Assembly (NCBI GenBank): GCA_028095005.1
Contig: CM051461.1
Span: forward strand, 162,226,574-162,290,573
DNA from: Rhynchospora pubera
Lineage: Eukaryota > Streptophyta > Magnoliopsida > Poales > Cyperaceae
Reading direction: 5' to 3'
DNA length: 64,000 nt
The notes under the pieces were generated by a model. The model had not been told where the DNA came from. It was given only the letters and a program-made list of their open reading frames with translations, and did not search any database. Made by a program: the position numbers and the translations under genes. Below, piece by piece: positions 59,622 through 64,000 of this stretch. Each line of letters begins with the position of its first letter. Within the stretch, counting starts at the first letter, position 1.

Positions 59622-62600
59622 ATTTTTAATTTACATTGTTAATTTATTTGTTGGCACATATTCTACTGTGTGTAGCATTTTGCACTATAGATTATAGCTG
59701 CTCTAGTTGGATAGCTTTGACTTGACACATAAAAAAAAAAAAAAAGAACATAGAGAACAGAGAACTTTCCCTAAATGATAGAGACAAGGTGTCCTGAATC
59801 TACCATAAGTTGGTTTAGAGCCTTTTGCGTGATAAAATTATCAATCTTGTGAATTGATAACTAAACATAACCAATTTGATAATACGTTTGAATTATACGT
59901 CGACAGATGTTTGAAATAATTGAGGCCGTCATCCCCCGTGGCCGACCGGCCGCATACGCAATTACCCATTTTATTAATTTGAAAATTTCTTGTTAATTGG
60001 TTTCCAAATTTCATCCTAGAACGAGAGCACTTAATTTTTGTTTGAAAATTTTTAGTCAATAAGTGAAACGGACTACGGAAAGGAAAGCTTCTAAAATTAA
60101 CAATTTTTTTTATTTATTATTTTTCTTTACTCATTATAAAAGAATCAATCAAAGGTCTATCCAAACTATACCAAAGATCTATTCAATTTTGAGTCCAAAG
60201 ATGTATCCAAATATTATAATATACATATAGTCCGTAGATTTTTTATGATCTAATTAGATCAGTGGTTTAGATTTGATAATGAGATAAAAAGTTTAAACCT
60301 TCTAGATTGATCTAGAATAAAAATATAACGGCAATCCATAAAAAATACATGGTAAGAAATAAATATAAATGAAATTTAGATTTATTATAGATCATATTTT
60401 TATTGTGGTTATTAGTTTTTATTTTTTTTATTCCCAACTAATCATAGCACAAACACATAATATCAATAGAAAAATACACTATAATTTCTTTTCTGAAAAC
60501 TACAAAATAAAACAACTCATCGATCATTTATATATAATCTAAACCTATATATTGAATTTATCATAATGTGATCATAACACTATTAATCTAACATATTTGA
60601 GTTCAAATAGTAAAAAAAATATTCTCATCAATGATATTTATAAAAAGTTACCCACATATTAGGTGGGCACATTTACTAGTATCTAAAAACAGCTTTAGAA
60701 AAACCTGTTAAGATCCTAACTAAGAGATGATAATCAACTTTGCAATTTGTCTTCGAGTCGGGACAAAATATAGCAAATTTGGAAGATAAACTGTTAAAAA
60801 TATAAATTTCTGTTTTTTTTCCTGCATTATTTATGATGCTCTTTGTATTGTTGATGCTGTTCTCAATAAAATTTTACAGATTTTGTAATCATTCCCATAT
60901 GCTAGCTGACCAATTCTAATTGAAACAGCGAGGAGTGATAACAGTTCTAATTCATTATTTTTTTCAGATGGATTAGTGGATAACGATGTTGTAACATGTA
61001 TTCTATATTTAGCTGTGAAAAGTAAATTAAATAGTATTATTTCTCACCCATTACTAATATCAGCCTTCAGATAATATTTTGTTTTATTCGTTCCAATATA
61101 AGCATAATTAAGTTTAAATATTTTGTAAAAATTTTAAAAATTCATACAAAAAAAAAAGTGGTAATGTTGTCTCTAAACTTCGCAATTCATTAATCTCCGA
61201 TGTCTTCCTCTCACTTCACGGTTTCCATCACCGATCGAAGAACACAAAATTATTAGAGGTGTTTATACCCTCTCGTGTGTCCGAAAGGACGGGGCGTAAT
61301 TGCCAACTAATGGTCATAGCTTATCGCCAACTAATTGTCATAGGATGGGGATCGTCTTTGGACGGTGTGATGCGTCATCAGAAATTGACATAGTACACAC
61401 ATATCCTGTGTACATACTGCTATCATAATTTCCAGAAGTACATACTACTACGTAACAGACATTGGTCAAAAATGTAAATTCTTCATAATTTTGGCTATAA
61501 TTGTAAAACAAGTCATGGTAATTGAAGCTTGTATACGACAAATGCACGCGCATGCCATCGTTGGAAACTTGGAATAACCTTCTAGTACCGTATTAGATTC
61601 ACATTGTCGGATCTGATTAATTTGACTTCATTTGTGCCGTCTGATACTCTAATACATTAATGAGCTGTTTCAAAAAAAAAAAAAAAATACATTAAGGAGT
61701 TCACTGTCTAATATTATTATACTGTTCTAATCTTATTGTACTGTTCATATTAGATCTACTACCCTCAATAATCCTAAATCAAATAGTTCAAATTACATGT
61801 GCATTATTTCAGATATCACCTTTTTCACATAATCCAATTTTCTGAACAAAAAGATAGAGATCATAGCTATCATTTCTTTTTCTTTTTTTTTTAAGTTAAT
61901 GTACGCATTTGAAATCTGATCTCAACTTAATCCTCCCTACTATTGGGCTATTAAACAACAAGCATATTTTCTCCAATTAGCGCTTTTCTTACATTATTTT
62001 AACACACAAGTCCAAATAGCAATATTTTTGCACTATACATTTGACGGTCCCGAATGAATGTCGATTAAACATGAGATGTTTTTCATGACTCATCAATGTA
62101 ACAACGCACTAATTAATTCCAGACCTTCCTTAATTTATAAATATTGCTTTTTCATTTTATATGTATATCAGTTGTTTAAATAATCTTTTGACTTGCGATC
62201 AATTCAAATGTTATATATGTTCATTATAAATTAATTAATTATATTGCGTTAGCACAGGTGGATTTGTTATTGCTGCTCTTTTGTCTGGGAATATTTTTCT
62301 ACCCTAAATTAATTTTGTGGGGCAAACTTGTTGCAAGCAAAATAATACAGTTGACCATTGCGATGCTCTATCCTCTTGTTTGTTATATTTTTGGTACGAG
62401 TTTACACTAAAAACTTATTAGAAATTCTCAGCACGCAATTGATGTGTCCCTATTAAGGTTTTAAAATACGATTTGTGCGTGATCGAGGTTGAAACCAAGC
62501 TCAAATAAAAATCTTGTACCTGACTAATCGTTAGAGTAAAGCTAAGGGTCGAACCCACAGGAATGATGATGAGTACTAATCATATCCTTTTAGTAAAGCT

Positions 62601-62773
62601 AGACAATAAAATTTCATGGTATTTTAGTTTAAAATCGATTAATTAAAGTAAAAACTTAATAAAATCAAAATAATTAAAATAAATATTTTTGGGGTGTTTT
62701 TAGGGTTTAAAATATGTTATTAAAAATGTCTTAGGGTTCAATTTCACTTCGGATTGGTCACATGGATACTAGA
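59622..62773. other. AT-rich intergenic, nothing firmly recognised
   Basis: About 3 kb without coding evidence. A homopolymer A run at 61671-61687 is bracketed by similar ATACATTAA-GAG motifs, possibly a very small retroposition scar. The GGTCGAACCCACAGG text at 62547 resembles repeat DNA common in plants, but no element boundary is visible. Confidence 0.4.
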
Positions 62774-64000
62774 CACTACAACAAAAAGGATTATTAGTAT
62801 CGGCTCATTAGTACCGATTTTTAAGAAAACCGGTACTAATAAAAAATCATGCCGGTACTAAAAGTCGTCTGAAAAATAAAAAAAACATTTTTAATTTAGT
62901 ACCGGTTTTTTATAAAAAACCGGTACTAATTAATTATTATTAGTACCGGTTTTTATAAAAAACCGGTACTAAAGGTTCGAAAGAATAAAAAAAACATTTT
63001 AAAATTAGTACCGATTTTTTATAAAAGACCGATACTAAAAATCAATTAATTAGTACCAAATTTTTTTATAAAAAACCGGTACTAAAGATTTGAAGAATAA
63101 AAAAAACCGTTATATATTTAGTACCGGTTTTATAAAAAACCGGTACTAATTAATTGATTTTTAGTACCGATTTTTTATAAAAAAACCGTTACTAAATATA
63201 TAACGATTTTTTTTTCAAGCGATTTTTAGAGATATTTTTAGTCGAACTATATTGTCTTCCTCACTATTCCTTTGCTTCTCAAGGTCATATATTGTTCATG
63301 GCTATTTTATTCTCTCTCTAAAATCGAAAATTATGATACTCTCAAAAACCATATAAATAAAATAGCAAAAAATTTACAAAAATTCTGAAAAATTGGAAAA
63401 TCATTGGAGAAAACAAAGGAGATAAAAGGAAAGCTAAAAAAATTCGCATTTGAGGTTTTCTTATTGAAGAGGGATCGATCAAGAGAAGGGCAATTTTCGG
63501 CAATTTTTATTTTAACCCTCAATAATTTTATTTTTTTAATTTGTCGATTTGTATGTGCATAATAACATTGGTTATAATTGGTATTTGCATCTCTATTAGT
63601 TAAGTATTGTCATATAAGCCCAAATTGCCGGAATTTGAACTATTTTAGGTCTCTTTGCCTGTCCGAGATTAATCCAATAGGGATTAATCTCAGATAGTAC
63701 TTCCGGTCGGGAGTACTGCTCTTTGGATACTATCTTGTCTCATTTAGGACAGCGAGCTGTACGTTAGATGCAATGCGTTGTCTGAGAAAAATTCGATAGC
63801 ATTTCCTCTTATGTTCCCACGAATACGTACGCACGAGCAATTGTGTGTTTGCGTATTCAGGGAACATAAGGGGAAATGCTGTCGAATTTTTCTTAAACAA
63901 CACATTGTATCTAACATACGCTCGCTAATGAGACAAGAGTATCCAAAGAGTGGGCTAGGATGGTAACTGGCCCAAAAACCTGATATGTTGCATTGAATCT
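62774..64000. mobile_element. CACTA (En/Spm) element end, running off the window
   Basis: The terminus CACTACAACAAAAAGG at 62774 matches plant CACTA ends. It is followed by a subterminal array (about 62790-63200) of TTAGTACCGGTTTTT and its complement, in six or seven inverted pairs spaced by TATAAAA. Such arrays are binding sites for the element's own proteins in the En/Spm family. The remaining 63240-64000 is inferred to be element interior. No transposase coding is reached before the window ends, and the other terminus lies outside. Confidence 0.75.
63719..63950. repeat. Large imperfect hairpin, arms about 100 nt
   Basis: The left arm 63719-63827 (CTCTTTGGATACTATCTTG ... CACGAATACG) pairs with the right arm 63852-63950 (CGTATTCAGGGAACATAA ... 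GTATCCAAAGAG) across a loop of about 24 nt, with scattered mismatches and one roughly 9-nt bulge. Two smaller palindromes precede it (GATTAATCC...GGGATTAATC; AGTACT...AGTACT). Confidence 0.85.

Noticed and set aside
62460..62770. CGAACCCACAGG text as the boundary of a gypsy element
   Set aside because: Only a vague resemblance to common plant repeats, with no paired boundary or duplication.

Overview
This window is AT-rich nuclear DNA from a flowering plant. Three multi-exon plant genes with GT-AG introns sit among dense nested transposon debris. The residue pattern of the two nitrate-transporter proteins (for example the long WFFFFISLGSLLAV stretch) looks monocot-like, but the species cannot be named from sequence alone.

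Layout: 1-11,000 is intergenic: a Mutator-type foldback MITE, a solo LTR (1339-3103), small MITEs and two tRNA-derived SINE-like units. 11,170-17,488 (+) is an intact 11-exon oxysterol-binding-protein-related protein (ORP) with PH and ORD domains. Converging on it, 20,113-26,953 (-), is a 5-exon NRT1.1/CHL1-type NPF transporter (copy A). 27,000-32,000 holds a LINE tail, a hAT MITE, a second solo LTR with perfect TSDs, and a copia RNase H scrap. 32,000-32,724 is a decayed second copy of the ORP 3' end, followed by a second NRT1.1-type gene at 34,512-38,026 (-) (copy B). The window therefore contains an old tandem duplication of an [ORP 3' end + NPF gene] block. 38,200-53,000 is transposon-rich: several hAT elements with target-site duplications, a 3.57-kb solo LTR nested in a hAT element, and CACTA-like repeats. 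53,256-57,477 is a broken, 3'-truncated Ty1/copia element. The right edge (62,774 onward) enters a CACTA element with a subterminal repeat array and a large hairpin.

Main biology: the two NPF copies have diverged at different critical places. Copy A is full length (587 aa) but has Tyr at the position of the nitrate-binding His356 of Arabidopsis NRT1.1. Copy B keeps the His but lacks eight codons of the conserved segment after the QLDFF motif. The pair thus suggests changed ion selectivity in one copy and altered or lost function in the other. Coordinates and exon joins were read by eye from the sequence; splice choices are inferred from GT-AG sites, frame and family conservation.
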